Below the pieces are notes generated by a model that saw nothing but the letters and a program-made list of their open reading frames with translations, had not been told where the DNA came from and made no database searches. Position numbers and translations under genes: made by a program. A stretch of DNA of 64,000 nt, taken from positions 26,066 to 90,065 of the forward strand of contig CAMDHE010000005.1 in assembly GCA_945898095.1 (NCBI GenBank), given 5' to 3'. The DNA is from Roseateles toxinivorans. Lineage in GTDB: Bacteria; Pseudomonadota; Gammaproteobacteria; Burkholderiales; Burkholderiaceae_C. Below, piece after piece: positions 7,800 to 17,388 of the stretch. Each line of letters opens with the position of its first letter. The stretch's first letter is position 1.

Positions 7800-9965
7800 A
7801 TGACCGCAGCCGGCAAGCAGGTCTTGGCCGCCAGGGCAAGGAGCATCTACATCGATGCGCTGGTGCATGGCATTGAAGGGCTTGATGACCTGCTCAGCGA
7901 TGCTGCAGCCGAGATGTTGCTGCAGCCGGCGCCATACCCGGTGATGGTGGAGCGACGCGACGCGGTGCAGGCCTGGATGCGGTGCGGGCCTGACTGGATT
8001 TCTGTTTGCATCAACAGCCTGCGGCTGCTTGAATCGACCGCTGACAGCGGCGAGGCCCAGCCCCCGGCCAGCTTGAGTGAGTTGGCCCTGGTCGAACCTG
8101 CAGGCATTGATCGCCAGATCGCCAATTCGCATTTGGTCCGGGCCATGAGCGATGGCGCCGACTCGGAGTTCAGCCTGTTGTACGACCGTATGCAGTTGCT
8201 GGAGTCAAGGGCAAGTCTGGCGCCGCAAGACCTGCTGCAGGCGAGAGTGCTTGCCGGATTGTTGCTCGAGGCCTGGACCCGCAGCGGCCTCGACGCCTCA
8301 GCCTGGCAGGTATTGCAGGCCTTGCTGCATGACAAGCTGGCCTTGCTGCTCTGCTCGGCCTACCGCGAAACGAATAGCTGGCTGCTTGCGCAGCATTCCG
8401 GGCTGGATTTGCGTCCATTCGCGCGGCGCGCGGCGCAAGCCGGCGAGGTCAATACCGCAGCTGCGCGCAAGCTTGTCAACCAAGGCGCACAGCTCTTGCA
8501 TCGGCTGCAGCAGGCGATCAGCCGGCAGGTGCCGGACTTCGATGCGATGAGTTTGCAGGGGTTCGCGGACACGCGGCCTGCCTCACCGCGGTTGGCCGCA
8601 GCGATTCAGCATGAGCAGGATATGGCATGGCGCGAGACGGTCATCGAGGCGCGGTTGCAGGACATGCCGGTGTCGCAGCAACTGCTGGAACTGAAGACGC
8701 GCAGTCAGTCCTCCAGGCAGTTGCTCAAAAGCGCTGCTGACACCCCTGCAGAGCGGGCGGCAGTCGAGATTGTCGCAATGATGTTTCAAAGCATCCTCGC
8801 CGAAGAGCGCATCCCGGCAGCGTTGCGTCTGTGGTTTTCCCGCCTGCAGATGCCGACCTTGCGGGTGGCGCTGAGCGAGCCTGATTTCTTTGCTTCGGTT
8901 GACCATCCGGCGCGCAGCCTGATCGACCGCATGGGCGCTTGCGTGATGAGTTTTCATCTGGCTTCGAACTTCGTCAGTGATGCCGTGGCTGGCGAAATCA
9001 AGCGCGTGGTCCAGGTGGTCGAGGCCTATCCCGAAACCGGTCGGCGCGTCTTCCAGATGGTGCTGAATGAGTTCGAGGCATTTCTCGGCCGCTATTTCGA
9101 GTTCGACAATCCTGCTTCGCGCAGCGGCGTGTCGCTGGTGCAGCAGGTCGAGCAGCGCGAGGCGTTGACGATTCAATCGATGATCATGTTGCGCCGGATG
9201 CTCGATCAGGTGCCGGTACCTGGGGGCGTGCGCGACTTCTTGTTCCGGGTCTGGGCCGAAGTGCTGGCAGCAGCCACTGTGCGCAACGACTCTGCCATGA
9301 CGCTGCAGCTGCAGCGAGCCGCTGCCGATTTGATCTGGTCGGTCAGCGCCAAGGTCACGCCACCGGAACGCGCCGAAGTGCTGCGCCGCTTGCCGGCGCT
9401 GCTGAAGACCTTGCGTGCCGGCATGAAGCTGGCGGGCATGAGCGACGAGCGCCAGCAAGAACAGCTGCAGTTGATCAACAAGGCGCTGGCCGCGGCTTTC
9501 ACTGCCCAGACCGCTGCCGCGCCGCCGATGAGGCTGGCCGATTTACTCACGCGCCTTGAAACGCTGGAACTTTCACTGCCCGGAGCTGGATCAGACGCTA
9601 TCGCCGCCGTTTCTCCCGATCTGTCAGCTTATGTGGCAGCGGGATTCGAAGTGGTGGCTGAAAGCGTTGAGGAGGCTGCCCCCGCGATGTTGGCCTGGGC
9701 AGGCGAGTTGCAACTGGGCAGTTGGCATGGTCTGGAATACCGCGGCAGCAGCGAGCAGGTGCAGCTCGCGTGGCGCGGACAGAGGCAGCCATTGGCTTTG
9801 TTCGTGACGCCGCAAGGCCGCAATATTCTGTTTTCGCTCGGCAGCATTGCTGCTTTCCTGCAAGCGGGTTTGCTGCTGCCCGAACAGGAAGAGGCTCTGA
9901 CGGTGAGGGCGACACGCAATGCCCTGAGCAAGCTTGAAGCCGACCCGGGCCGTTTGCTCGGCTAG
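7800..9965 (+). CDS. DUF1631 family protein
   Basis: A large 721-residue, mainly alpha-helical cytoplasmic protein of the DUF1631 family, widespread in beta- and gammaproteobacteria and of unknown function. Some family members have been misannotated as thymidine phosphorylase. The C-terminal 100 residues form a compact beta-rich unit (ending in a stretch with FVTPQGRNILFSLGS) that resembles the PilZ-like tail of the family, but I see no RxxxR c-di-GMP motif. It begins 30 nt after secF and overlaps the convergent smg gene at its stop codon. Confidence 0.8.
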   Translation: MTAAGKQVLAARARSIYIDALVHGIEGLDDLLSDAAAEMLLQPAPYPVMVERRDAVQAWMRCGPDWISVCINSLRLLESTADSGEAQPPASLSELALVEPAGIDRQIANSHLVRAMSDGADSEFSLLYDRMQLLESRASLAPQDLLQARVLAGLLLEAWTRSGLDASAWQVLQALLHDKLALLLCSAYRETNSWLLAQHSGLDLRPFARRAAQAGEVNTAAARKLVNQGAQLLHRLQQAISRQVPDFDAMSLQGFADTRPASPRLAAAIQHEQDMAWRETVIEARLQDMPVSQQLLELKTRSQSSRQLLKSAADTPAERAAVEIVAMMFQSILAEERIPAALRLWFSRLQMPTLRVALSEPDFFASVDHPARSLIDRMGACVMSFHLASNFVSDAVAGEIKRVVQVVEAYPETGRRVFQMVLNEFEAFLGRYFEFDNPASRSGVSLVQQVEQREALTIQSMIMLRRMLDQVPVPGGVRDFLFRVWAEVLAAATVRNDSAMTLQLQRAAADLIWSVSAKVTPPERAEVLRRLPALLKTLRAGMKLAGMSDERQQEQLQLINKALAAAFTAQTAAAPPMRLADLLTRLETLELSLPGAGSDAIAAVSPDLSAYVAAGFEVVAESVEEAAPAMLAWAGELQLGSWHGLEYRGSSEQVQLAWRGQRQPLALFVTPQGRNILFSLGSIAAFLQAGLLLPEQEEALTVRATRNALSKLEADPGRLLG

Positions 9966-10414
9966 TGAATCAGCCTGTCCTCGGGGGCCACGAAAAGCTC
10001 ATCGAGGATCAAGGCATCGGGCTCTTCGCCCAGGCTCCAGAAGACCATCAAGACGATGATTTTCAGGTCTTCCAGATCCATCGGCGCGCCATCAATGGCC
10101 ATCGCTCGGTCGATCACCATCTCGCGCATCGGCGGCGGCAAGACCCCGGCAGACTCAAGAAAGCTGATGAAGCCAAGCGACGGCTCGCCCATATGGTCGA
10201 GCTCGTCGATCGAGTAGACCCGCATGCTCAGCGGGCCTTGCTGGCCTTGGTGCGACTCAGCTGAGCTGGCAAGCCCGTCCAGCCAGGACAAGGCATCATG
10301 GATTTCATCGCGCTCGAACCCTACAGCCGACAATTTGCGGGCCAGATGGGCATGATCAGGGCAGGCGTCAGGCCGCCAATAGGTTTCGTAGAGATACACG
10401 AGCACGTCAAACAT
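9962..10414 (-). CDS. smg: Smg family protein (DUF494)
   Basis: A 150-residue protein of the Smg/DUF494 family, usually encoded next to dprA (smf); its function is unresolved. The N-terminus MFDVLVYLYETYW and the C-terminal segment DLEDLKIIVLMVFWSLGEEPD are typical. The stop codon overlaps that of the convergent DUF1631 gene. There is no Shine-Dalgarno, but TATAGT lies 6 nt upstream of the ATG, so it may have its own promoter giving a leaderless message. Confidence 0.9.
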   Translation of the reverse strand: MFDVLVYLYETYWRPDACPDHAHLARKLSAVGFERDEIHDALSWLDGLASSAESHQGQQGPLSMRVYSIDELDHMGEPSLGFISFLESAGVLPPPMREMVIDRAMAIDGAPMDLEDLKIIVLMVFWSLGEEPDALILDELFVAPEDRLIH

Positions 10415-10420
10415 CAGTTG

Positions 10421-10426
10421 ACTATA
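10421..10426 (-). promoter_or_regulatory. -10-like hexamer of smg
   Basis: On the minus strand TATAGT ends 6 nt before the smg ATG and is preceded by GGT, like an extended -10. Transcription from it would begin at or near the start codon. No clear -35 is visible. Confidence 0.4.
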
Positions 10427-10477
10427 ACCCAGCCGCTTTGACAGACAGCCTTCGGCAACTTGCCAGAACAGATCGAT

Positions 10478-11578
10478 TCAAACGGTAGCTCGGCGCTGAA
10501 AATGCTGGCCCGGCAGACGTGCTACGGCGCCGGCCAGTTCCAGTTCCAGCAGATGGGCGCTGAGCAAAGCGGCCGGCCAACCACCGCGCTCGAGCAGTTC
10601 ATCCATTGCCACCGGATCAAAGCCCATCAAGTCCAGCAGTCTTTGCTGTTCGCGGTTGCAGACCGGGGCGGCTGTAGTCTCGACAATTGCAGGACTGAAA
10701 ATACTCAATTCCTCGAGCACATCGGTCGGGTTCTCCACCAGCTTGGCCCCCTGGCGAATCAGGGCATGACAACCGTGACTCAAGCCCGAGTGAATATTGC
10801 CGGGGATGGCGAAAACTTCGCGGCCCGCCTCGCTGGCCAGGCGGGCGGTGATCAATGAGCCCGATTGCAGCGCGGCCTCCACCACCAGGCAGCCGCGTGA
10901 CAGGCCTGCGATCAGGCGGTTGCGGCGCGGAAAGTTCTGTGCAAGAGCCGGCATGCCGAGCGAGTATTCGCTGATCAGAAGACCCTGGCTGGCGATTTCT
11001 TGCGCCAGCGCCTGATGACGCTGCGGATAGGTTTGATCCAGCCCGGTGCCGACGATGGCGATGGTGCTGGCCATGCCGCGCAAAGCACCTCGATGCGCGG
11101 CACCGTCGATGCCCATCGCCAGGCCCGAGATGATGGTCAGTCCCGCCTGGCTCAGCGCCAGTGCAAAGGCTTCGGCGTTGTCGCGGCCTTGCGGTGTCGG
11201 GCTGCGGCTGCCGACGATTGCAACAGCTGGCTTGCCGAGCAGTTCACGCCGGCCTTGCAGATAGAGTAAAAGTGGCGGGTCGGCCGTTTGCAGCAGGGGT
11301 TCCGGGTAATCGGCATCACCAAGCAGCAAGATCTGGCGGGTCGGGTCATTCTGCAACCAGTCCCAGGTCCTTGTGATCAAGGCGGGCAGATGGGGCGGTG
11401 TTTGCTGTATCGCCTGCTGCTGCTTTGGCGTGAGTAGCTCCTGGTAGACAGGGCCTGGCAGGTCGAATACCGCTTCAGGTGAACCGATTCGCGCCAGCAG
11501 TCGGCGTACGGCTTCGAGCCCCAATCCAGGGGTTTCCAGCAGGCGTAGCCAAGCGGCGAGTTCTTTGCGTTCGATCAT
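10478..11578 (-). CDS. dprA: DNA-processing protein DprA (Smf)
   Basis: Binds incoming single-stranded DNA during natural transformation and loads RecA. The 366-residue product has an N-terminal SAM-like helical domain (about residues 1-70), the Rossmann-like DNA_processg_A domain with GSRSPTPQG, SGLAMGIDGAAHRGAL and the FPRRNRLIAG loop, and a C-terminal winged helix (about residues 310-366). No Shine-Dalgarno is evident, and the stop codon of the upstream gene lies 20 nt before the start, suggesting coupled expression. It belongs to a minus-strand group with smg and the LysM-family remnant. Confidence 0.95.
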   Translation of the reverse strand: MIERKELAAWLRLLETPGLGLEAVRRLLARIGSPEAVFDLPGPVYQELLTPKQQQAIQQTPPHLPALITRTWDWLQNDPTRQILLLGDADYPEPLLQTADPPLLLYLQGRRELLGKPAVAIVGSRSPTPQGRDNAEAFALALSQAGLTIISGLAMGIDGAAHRGALRGMASTIAIVGTGLDQTYPQRHQALAQEIASQGLLISEYSLGMPALAQNFPRRNRLIAGLSRGCLVVEAALQSGSLITARLASEAGREVFAIPGNIHSGLSHGCHALIRQGAKLVENPTDVLEELSIFSPAIVETTAAPVCNREQQRLLDLMGFDPVAMDELLERGGWPAALLSAHLLELELAGAVARLPGQHFQRRATV

Positions 11579-11598
11579 CGTTGGCGCTGCAGCGGGCT

Positions 11599-12495
11599 TC
11601 AGGGCTGGCTGAATCGGTCTCCGGGTTTGACGGGGTCCCTGACCGAAATGATCAGCGCGTAGGAGATCCGCTCGAAGACCTGAAAGACGAACAGGACACC
11701 ATGGCGCTCATCGGGCAACTGCACTGTTTCGGCGCTGGCCTTGCCGCGCTCAGCCAGGCGTCGGCCGGCCTGCCAGAGCGACAGCAGATGACCTGGCTCC
11801 AGGCCATCGCGCTGGCCCCGGTTCAGCGCCACGATCTGGTTTTGTCCTGCATTCAGGCCTTCACCGTATAGCGAGACGATCCGGCCTTCGATCGGTTGGG
11901 TGGGTTCATGCGGCAGATAGCGGGCGAAGCTGCGCTGGGTGAGCGGCACGAGCCTGTCGCCGACGCCGATTTCCTGCCGGGCCGTCTTGATCAGCAGCGT
12001 GGCTGGCGCTTGGTCGGTCTGACCGGCATCCATCCGGCCGGCCCTTGTCAGCTCAGCCGTGCCAAGGTAGGCGGCTTCATGGCCGAGAACCTCTTTGGTG
12101 ATCGGATCGAGCAGCGGCCTGGTGTTGCGAAAGACCCGGTATTCGGTGGCTTGGCTCAGGTCGCCACGAGCGTAGGCCAGATCACCGCGCGATAGCCAGA
12201 CCCGACCTTCCTGGGTGGCAACGATGCGTGGCGCGTCGGCCAGCGCAGCGCTGTCAAAAATCAGCGCATCGTTGAGAAAGGGCTCGATCAAATGGACTGC
12301 AAGCGCCGTGACGCCGGCCTCGTCGAGCGTTGTTGTGCGCACCTGAGGTGATAACTTGACGAAAACCTCGGCGCCGGCCTGCGACTCAGCCGCGGCCAAG
12401 GAATTGGCGAGGCTCGCGATCAACAGGCAAAGCAGCCAAGGGCCGGAATGGCGTTGCTGCTCGAGCCGGTGATCCGGCGCTGAGTCAATGGGCAT
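11599..12495 (-). CDS. LysM-family peptidoglycan-associated protein lacking its LysM domain
   Basis: A 298-residue exported protein found upstream of dprA. In related bacteria the gene here encodes a LysM domain followed by a conserved C-terminal region. This protein has an export signal (hydrophobic WLLCLLIASLANSLAAAES, about residues 24-42) and the C-terminal region with GDRLVP, EGRIVSLYGEG and ISVRDPVKPGDRF. I see no GDTLWDIS-type LysM motif; the space after the signal holds only about 65 ordinary residues. The start at 12495 has AGGAGAG seven nucleotides upstream and is preferred to a longer start at 12639. It may have lost direct peptidoglycan binding. Confidence 0.75.
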   Translation of the reverse strand: MPIDSAPDHRLEQQRHSGPWLLCLLIASLANSLAAAESQAGAEVFVKLSPQVRTTTLDEAGVTALAVHLIEPFLNDALIFDSAALADAPRIVATQEGRVWLSRGDLAYARGDLSQATEYRVFRNTRPLLDPITKEVLGHEAAYLGTAELTRAGRMDAGQTDQAPATLLIKTARQEIGVGDRLVPLTQRSFARYLPHEPTQPIEGRIVSLYGEGLNAGQNQIVALNRGQRDGLEPGHLLSLWQAGRRLAERGKASAETVQLPDERHGVLFVFQVFERISYALIISVRDPVKPGDRFSQP

Positions 12496-12703
12496 CGGGC
12501 TCTCCTGTTGCCGCTGGGCTTGGTGGTTCGGCTTGTTGGCAGGCCAGTTTCGCGAAGCTTCTGCGGCCAAGCGCCAATTCGGCGAAAATCCCCCCAAGTC
12601 GCGACGATTCTGCGCTCTAAGGGAAGCCGTCGCAATCAATCAAACATGGGCCTTGGCAGGCATTGGCTAAACAGCCTGTTGCCGGGTCTGGAACGCAAAC
12701 GCA

Positions 12704-13219
12704 ATGGCGATTTTGAATATCTTGAGGTACCCGGATCCGCGTCTGCACCGGGTTGCCAAACCAGTGCTGCTGGTCGATCAGCGCATCCGCGATCTGGCCG
12801 ACGACATGCTCGAAACCATGTACGAGGCCGAAGGCGTTGGCCTGGCGGCCAGCCAGGTCGATGTGCACGAGCGTGTGGTCGTCATCGACACCTCGGACGA
12901 CCATGACCAGCCCTATGTGCTAATCAACCCCGAATTGATCGCCAGCAGCGCTGAATTCACCGAGGCCGAGGAAGGGTGCCTGTCGGTGCCGCAGATCTAC
13001 GACAAGGTGCCTCGGCATTCGCGTGTGACCGTGCGGGCGCAGGGCCGCGATGGAGTTTGGTTCGAGCTCGAGGCTGATGGCCTGCTGGCGGTCTGCATTC
13101 AGCATGAGATGGACCATCTGATGGGCAAGGTCTTCGTTGAATACCTGAGCCCGCTCAAGCGCGAACGGATCAAGACCAAGATGCTGAAGAAGACCCGCGA
13201 CGAACAGCCGCGCCGATAG
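12704..13219 (+). CDS. def: Peptide deformylase
   Basis: Removes the formyl group from the N-terminal methionine of new proteins. The 171-residue metalloenzyme shows all three motifs: GVGLAASQ (about residue 46), EEGCLSVP (about 88) with the metal-binding cysteine, and QHEMDHLMG (about 131) with the two metal-binding histidines and the catalytic glutamate. Its stop codon is followed two bases later by the fmt start, so the opposing deformylase and formyltransferase are translationally linked. Confidence 0.97.
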   Translation: MAILNILRYPDPRLHRVAKPVLLVDQRIRDLADDMLETMYEAEGVGLAASQVDVHERVVVIDTSDDHDQPYVLINPELIASSAEFTEAEEGCLSVPQIYDKVPRHSRVTVRAQGRDGVWFELEADGLLAVCIQHEMDHLMGKVFVEYLSPLKRERIKTKMLKKTRDEQPRR

Positions 13220-13221
13220 GC

Positions 13222-14193
13222 ATGACCGAGCCCAGGACATTGCGAGTCGCTTTTGCCGGCACGCCCGAATTCGCTGCTGCCGCGCTGGCGGCATTGCCGC
13301 CGGCCGGATTCGAGCTCGTGTTGGTGCTGACCCAGCCCGACCGCCCCGCCGGCCGCGGCATGAAGCTGCAGGCTTCGCCGGTCAAGCAATTCGCGCTCAA
13401 CCATGGCATCGCAGTCGCGCAGCCACGCAGCCTTCGGCTCGACGGCAAATATCCGCTCGAAGCCGAAGCGGCGCAACTGGCCCTGCAACAGTCCAGACCT
13501 GATGTGATGGTGGTGGCTGCCTATGGCTTGATCCTGCCGCAATGGGCGCTCGACCTGCCCAGGCTCGGTTGCCTGAATATCCACGCCTCGCTGCTGCCGC
13601 GCTGGCGCGGCGCGGCGCCGATCCACCGCGCGATCGAGGCCGGTGATGCCAGTACCGGCATCACCATCATGCAGATGGATGCAGGCCTGGATACCGGTGC
13701 GATGCTGCGGGTCGAAAGCCTGCCGATTGCCCCGGATGACACTCAGGCCAGCTTGCATGACCGGCTGGCGTTGCTGGGTAGCCGCATGATTGTCGAGGCC
13801 TTGCAGGCATCAGCTCAGGCCCCGCTGCAAGGGACGCCGCAGCCAATTGTCGGCATCAGCTATGCGAGCAAGGTTGATAAAGTCGAGGCGCAGATCGATT
13901 GGCGCACCGATGCGCAGCAGATCGAGCGCCGCTTGCGTGCTTTTGACCCGTTTCCCGGCGGACTGGCGATGCTGGACGGCGACCCGATCAAATGCTGGCG
14001 CGGTGAGGTCTGCGCCGGAAGCGGCAAGCCCGGCGAATTGCTGTCGGTCGATGAGACCGGCATCGTCGTTGCTTGCGGCAAGCAGGCCTTGCGCTTGGTC
14101 GAGTTGCAGCGCGCCGGTGGCAAAAGGTTGCCTGCGCGCGCTTTTTTGCAGGCCAGGCCGCTTGCAGCGGGTGCTCAGTTCGACCTGCCCTGA
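13222..14193 (+). CDS. fmt: Methionyl-tRNA formyltransferase
   Basis: Formylates initiator methionyl-tRNA with 10-formyl-tetrahydrofolate. The 323-residue protein has the N-terminal formyltransferase domain with [16 protein letters not shown] and the catalytic Asn/His plus the DTG loop ([12 protein letters not shown]), and a C-terminal OB-fold domain (about residues 205-310). It starts two bases after def. Confidence 0.97.
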   Translation: MTEPRTLRVAFAGTPEFAAAALAALPPAGFELVLVLTQPDRPAGRGMKLQASPVKQFALNHGIAVAQPRSLRLDGKYPLEAEAAQLALQQSRPDVMVVAAYGLILPQWALDLPRLGCLNIHASLLPRWRGAAPIHRAIEAGDASTGITIMQMDAGLDTGAMLRVESLPIAPDDTQASLHDRLALLGSRMIVEALQASAQAPLQGTPQPIVGISYASKVDKVEAQIDWRTDAQQIERRLRAFDPFPGGLAMLDGDPIKCWRGEVCAGSGKPGELLSVDETGIVVACGKQALRLVELQRAGGKRLPARAFLQARPLAAGAQFDLP

Positions 14194-14313
14194 ACGTCCC
14201 GCCCGTCACCGCCTGCATTCTGTCCCGGGCGATCTGCAGTCCGTCATGCATGGACTGTTCGGAAGGCTTGAAACAAGCCATGCTGCGCTACCTTGACTGA
14301 ATGAGAACAACAT

Positions 14314-15069
14314 ATGCTGAAGCGTTTCGCACTCATCGTTACTGTGCTGCTGGCCACCGCAGGCTCGGCCCAGGCCTGGAGTTGGCATTTCAACTGGGGT
14401 GGCGGCGATACCGTCAAGGGCTCGGGCGAGATCAGCAGTGAAGCACGCGAACTCGGCCAGTTTGACGGCATAGCTTTGTCTGGCGACTTCAAGGTGCAAG
14501 TGCGCCAGGCTGAGGTCAGCAAGATCACCTTGCAGGCCGACAAGAATTTGCTGCCGCTGATCGAGACCCGCATCGTCGAAGGCAATAAAGGCCGCATTCT
14601 GGAGATTGCAGCCAAACGCGGCAGTAATTTGTCGGGCACCGTGACGCCGGTGATCAAGCTGGAAATGCCGCGCTTGCGAGTGGTTTCCATCAATGGCTCT
14701 GGCGATATGCGGGTTGAGGCGATGAAGACCCCCGAGCTTGAGGCCAACATTGCCGGTTCGGGCAAACTCGAGTTCGTCAACTTGAGCAGCGATTCGGTGA
14801 GCTTGAAAATTGCCGGCAGCGGCGACATCCTGGCCAGCGGCCAGGCCGGCACGCTGAGCATTTCTGTGGCGGGTTCGGGTGATGTGAAAGCGCATGGCCT
14901 GGAGGCCAAGGATGTCAAGATCAGCATTGCCGGAAGCGGCAACGCCGAAGTCAGCGCCAGCCGCACACTCAAGGTGTCGATCGCCGGCAGTGGCGATGTC
15001 AGCTATGCCGGCTCACCCGAGGCCAGCATCTCGGTGGCAGGGAGCGGCAAGGTTCGCGCGAAGCCTTAG
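14314..15069 (+). CDS. Exported DUF2807 (GIN domain) beta-solenoid protein
   Basis: A 251-residue protein with a clear signal peptide (MLKRFALIVTVLLATAGSAQA) and a DUF2807/GIN-type domain, sometimes called a putative auto-transporter adhesin head. From about residue 125 to the end the motif [ING/IAG/VAG]SG(D/K/N) recurs about every 17-20 residues at least eight times (INGSGD, IAGSGK, IAGSGD, VAGSGD, IAGSGN, IAGSGD, VAGSGK), as expected for coils of a right-handed beta-solenoid. The function is unknown; a surface or periplasmic binding role is possible. It stands alone between fmt and azlC. Confidence 0.8.
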   Translation: MLKRFALIVTVLLATAGSAQAWSWHFNWGGGDTVKGSGEISSEARELGQFDGIALSGDFKVQVRQAEVSKITLQADKNLLPLIETRIVEGNKGRILEIAAKRGSNLSGTVTPVIKLEMPRLRVVSINGSGDMRVEAMKTPELEANIAGSGKLEFVNLSSDSVSLKIAGSGDILASGQAGTLSISVAGSGDVKAHGLEAKDVKISIAGSGNAEVSASRTLKVSIAGSGDVSYAGSPEASISVAGSGKVRAKP

Positions 15070-15083
15070 ACGACAATCGGGGC

Positions 15084-15818
15084 ATGTCCCTGTCAATTGC
15101 TGCGCAATGGCGCCACCCGGAATTCAAACGCGCAGCGCTCGACATGCTGAGTATCAACCTGGGCATTTCGGCCTGGGGGCTGGTAACCGGCGTCGCGATG
15201 GTCAAGAGCGGCATGAGCGTGACCCTGGCACTGATGATGAGTCTGCTCGTTTTTGCCGGCAGTTCGCAGCTGGCGGCGCTGCCGTTGATCGCCAGTGGCG
15301 CGCCCTTGTGGGTGATTTGGGCGACGGCATTTTGCGTCAATCTTCGCTTTGTGATTTTCAGCGTGCAGTGGCGCATTGCATTCGGCCATCTGCCCAGGGC
15401 CAGAAGAATATTGATGGTTTACTTCGCCGCTGATCTGAACTATGTGACTTTCCTGAGGCGCTTTCCTGACCTGGCGCCATGCCCTGAGCAGGAACCTTAT
15501 TTCTGGGGCGGCGTGGCCGTCAACTGGTCGACCTGGCAAATCCCTTCGATCGCAGGCATTTTGCTGGCGAATCATGTGCCGACTCAATGGGGCCTGGGCT
15601 TCGCTGGTGTGCTGGCCTTGCTGGGCCTGCTCTACACCATGCTGAATGACCGCAAGGCCTGGGTGACCGCGGCAATTGCTGGTTGCGCAGCAATCGCTGC
15701 CTATGGTCTGCCTTTGCATTTGAATATCGTGGTGGCGATCGCCGCAGCGGTCAGCGCCGGTCTCCTGCTTGAACAATGGCGGCCTGATGCGCCCCCCGGC
15801 GCTGAGGGACGTCAATGA
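15084..15818 (+). CDS. azlC: AzlC family branched-chain amino acid exporter subunit
   Basis: Large subunit of an AzlCD-type exporter. The 244-residue inner-membrane protein has several hydrophobic helices and the AzlC features MSLLVFAGSSQLAALPLI and FCVNLRFVIFSVQW. AzlD follows with a 4-nt ATGA overlap, as usual for this two-part transporter. The substrate is assigned by family (branched-chain or related amino acids), not from sequence. Confidence 0.88.
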   Translation: MSLSIAAQWRHPEFKRAALDMLSINLGISAWGLVTGVAMVKSGMSVTLALMMSLLVFAGSSQLAALPLIASGAPLWVIWATAFCVNLRFVIFSVQWRIAFGHLPRARRILMVYFAADLNYVTFLRRFPDLAPCPEQEPYFWGGVAVNWSTWQIPSIAGILLANHVPTQWGLGFAGVLALLGLLYTMLNDRKAWVTAAIAGCAAIAAYGLPLHLNIVVAIAAAVSAGLLLEQWRPDAPPGAEGRQ

Positions 15819-16144
15819 GCGATGCTGAAACGGCGCTGGCGATTCTGGGCTTGGGCGCAATCACATTGCTGACGCGTTGCTTCTTCTTGATCAGCAACCA
15901 GTCGCAGCCATTGCCGGATTGGCTCAAGCAAGGACTGCGCTATGCCCCGCTGGCCGCCTTGGCTGCTGTCATCCTGCCCGAAATTTTCATCACCCAAGGT
16001 CATTTGATCGACAGCTGGAAAGATGCCAGGCTCTTTGCCGCGGCAGTCGGTACAGCATATTTCGTTTGGCGTCGCGGCATCCTCGGCACCATTTTGAGTG
16101 GCACGGCAGTAATGCTTTTGTTGCGCATCGGTCTGGGTTGGTAA
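15815..16144 (+). CDS. azlD: AzlD family transporter small subunit
   Basis: A 109-residue membrane protein with three to four helices and the AzlD motif ITLLTRCFF near residue 18. It overlaps azlC by four bases (ATGA) and completes the exporter. The pgk gene follows after 33 nt. Confidence 0.88.
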   Translation: MSDAETALAILGLGAITLLTRCFFLISNQSQPLPDWLKQGLRYAPLAALAAVILPEIFITQGHLIDSWKDARLFAAAVGTAYFVWRRGILGTILSGTAVMLLLRIGLGW

Positions 16145-16177
16145 GCTCACGGGATTGTCAATTCCAAGCAGGTGTCC

Positions 16178-17371
16178 ATGAACGTTCTTCGATTTTCCGA
16201 TCTGATTGCTGCCGGCAAGGTGGCTGGCAAGCGCGTTTTCATTCGCGCTGACCTCAATGTGCCGCAGGACGCTGCCGGCAATATCACCGAAGACACGCGC
16301 ATCCGCGCCAGCCTGCCCTGCATCGAACTCGCGTTGCAGGCCGGTGCAGCGGTGATGGTGACCTCACATCTGGGGCGGCCGACCGAGGGCGAGTTCAAGC
16401 CGGCTGATTCATTGGCGCCGGTGGCCAAGCGCTTGGGCGAGTTGCTGGGCCGCGAAGTGATTTTGCAGGCCGACTGGGTCGACGGCGTTGCCATCGTTCC
16501 GGGGCAGTTGCTGCTGCTGGAAAACTGCCGCCTGAACCCGGGTGAAAAGAAGAACAGTGAAATCTTGGCGCGCAAGATGGCCGCGCTTTGCGACATCTTT
16601 GTCCATGACGCTTTCGGCACCGCCCACCGTGCCGAAGCATCGACCTATGGCATTGCCCAATATGCTCCGATCGCCTGTGCCGGCCCCTTGCTGGCGGCCG
16701 AGATCGATGCCATTTCCAAGGCGCTGGCCAAGCCACAACGGCCCTTGATCGCGATCGTTGCCGGTTCCAAGGTATCGAGCAAGCTGACGATTCTGCGGGC
16801 TTTGTCGGCCAATGTCGACGGGTTGATCGTCGGCGGTGGCATTGCCAATACGTTCATGTTGGCGGCTGGTTTGAAGATCGGCAAATCGCTGGCTGAGCCC
16901 GACCTGCTCGAAGAAGCGCGGGCCGTGATCGCTGCGATGCAGGCCCGCGGTGCAGCGGTGCCTATCCCTGTCGACGTGGTGGTCGCCAAACGTTTTGCCG
17001 CCGATGCTGAAGCCACGGTCAAAGCCGCCGACGAGGTCGCCGACGATGATCTGATCCTCGACATCGGACCCCGCACTGCCGCGCTGCTGGCCGAGCAGTT
17101 GAAGGCTGCCGGCACCATTGTCTGGAACGGGCCGGTCGGCGTCTTCGAAGTCCCTGCATTTGCCCATGGCACCGAAACGATCGCCCGGGCGATCGCAGCG
17201 TCCAATGCCTTTTCGATCGCCGGCGGCGGCGACACCCTGGCGGCGATCGCCAAATATGGTATCGAGCAGGACATCGGCTATATCTCCACCGGCGGCGGCG
17301 CCTTCCTCGAGGTCCTCGAAGGCAAAACCCTGCCCGCCTTCGAGATTCTGAGCAAGCGCGCCCAAGGGTGA
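16178..17371 (+). CDS. pgk: Phosphoglycerate kinase
   Basis: Transfers phosphate between 1,3-bisphosphoglycerate and ADP in glycolysis and gluconeogenesis. The 397-residue two-domain enzyme has [11 protein letters not shown] near residue 20, [12 protein letters not shown], the hinge region [11 protein letters not shown] and the ATP-binding WNGPVGVFE and GGGDTLAAI. The ATG at 16178 has AGGTG six bases upstream; a GTG at 16172 would overlap that site. In related betaproteobacteria pyk follows nearby, but here the cytochrome locus lies between. Confidence 0.97.
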   Translation: MNVLRFSDLIAAGKVAGKRVFIRADLNVPQDAAGNITEDTRIRASLPCIELALQAGAAVMVTSHLGRPTEGEFKPADSLAPVAKRLGELLGREVILQADWVDGVAIVPGQLLLLENCRLNPGEKKNSEILARKMAALCDIFVHDAFGTAHRAEASTYGIAQYAPIACAGPLLAAEIDAISKALAKPQRPLIAIVAGSKVSSKLTILRALSANVDGLIVGGGIANTFMLAAGLKIGKSLAEPDLLEEARAVIAAMQARGAAVPIPVDVVVAKRFAADAEATVKAADEVADDDLILDIGPRTAALLAEQLKAAGTIVWNGPVGVFEVPAFAHGTETIARAIAASNAFSIAGGGDTLAAIAKYGIEQDIGYISTGGGAFLEVLEGKTLPAFEILSKRAQG

Positions 17372-17388
17372 CTGCTCACCCTTGGGCG
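17359..17388 (+). terminator. Hairpin at the end of pgk
   Basis: CGCCCAAGGGTGA and TCACCCTTGGGCG form a perfect 13-bp stem with a CTGC loop. The pgk stop codon is inside the left arm. No T-run follows, so it may act as an RNA-stabilising end rather than a complete intrinsic terminator. Its right arm belongs to the tandem repeat that follows. Confidence 0.5.

Noticed and set aside
6900..8132. 410-codon minus-strand frame across secF and the DUF1631 start
   Set aside because: It spans two well-supported plus-strand genes, has no recognisable domain and no Shine-Dalgarno; a shadow of GC-rich coding.
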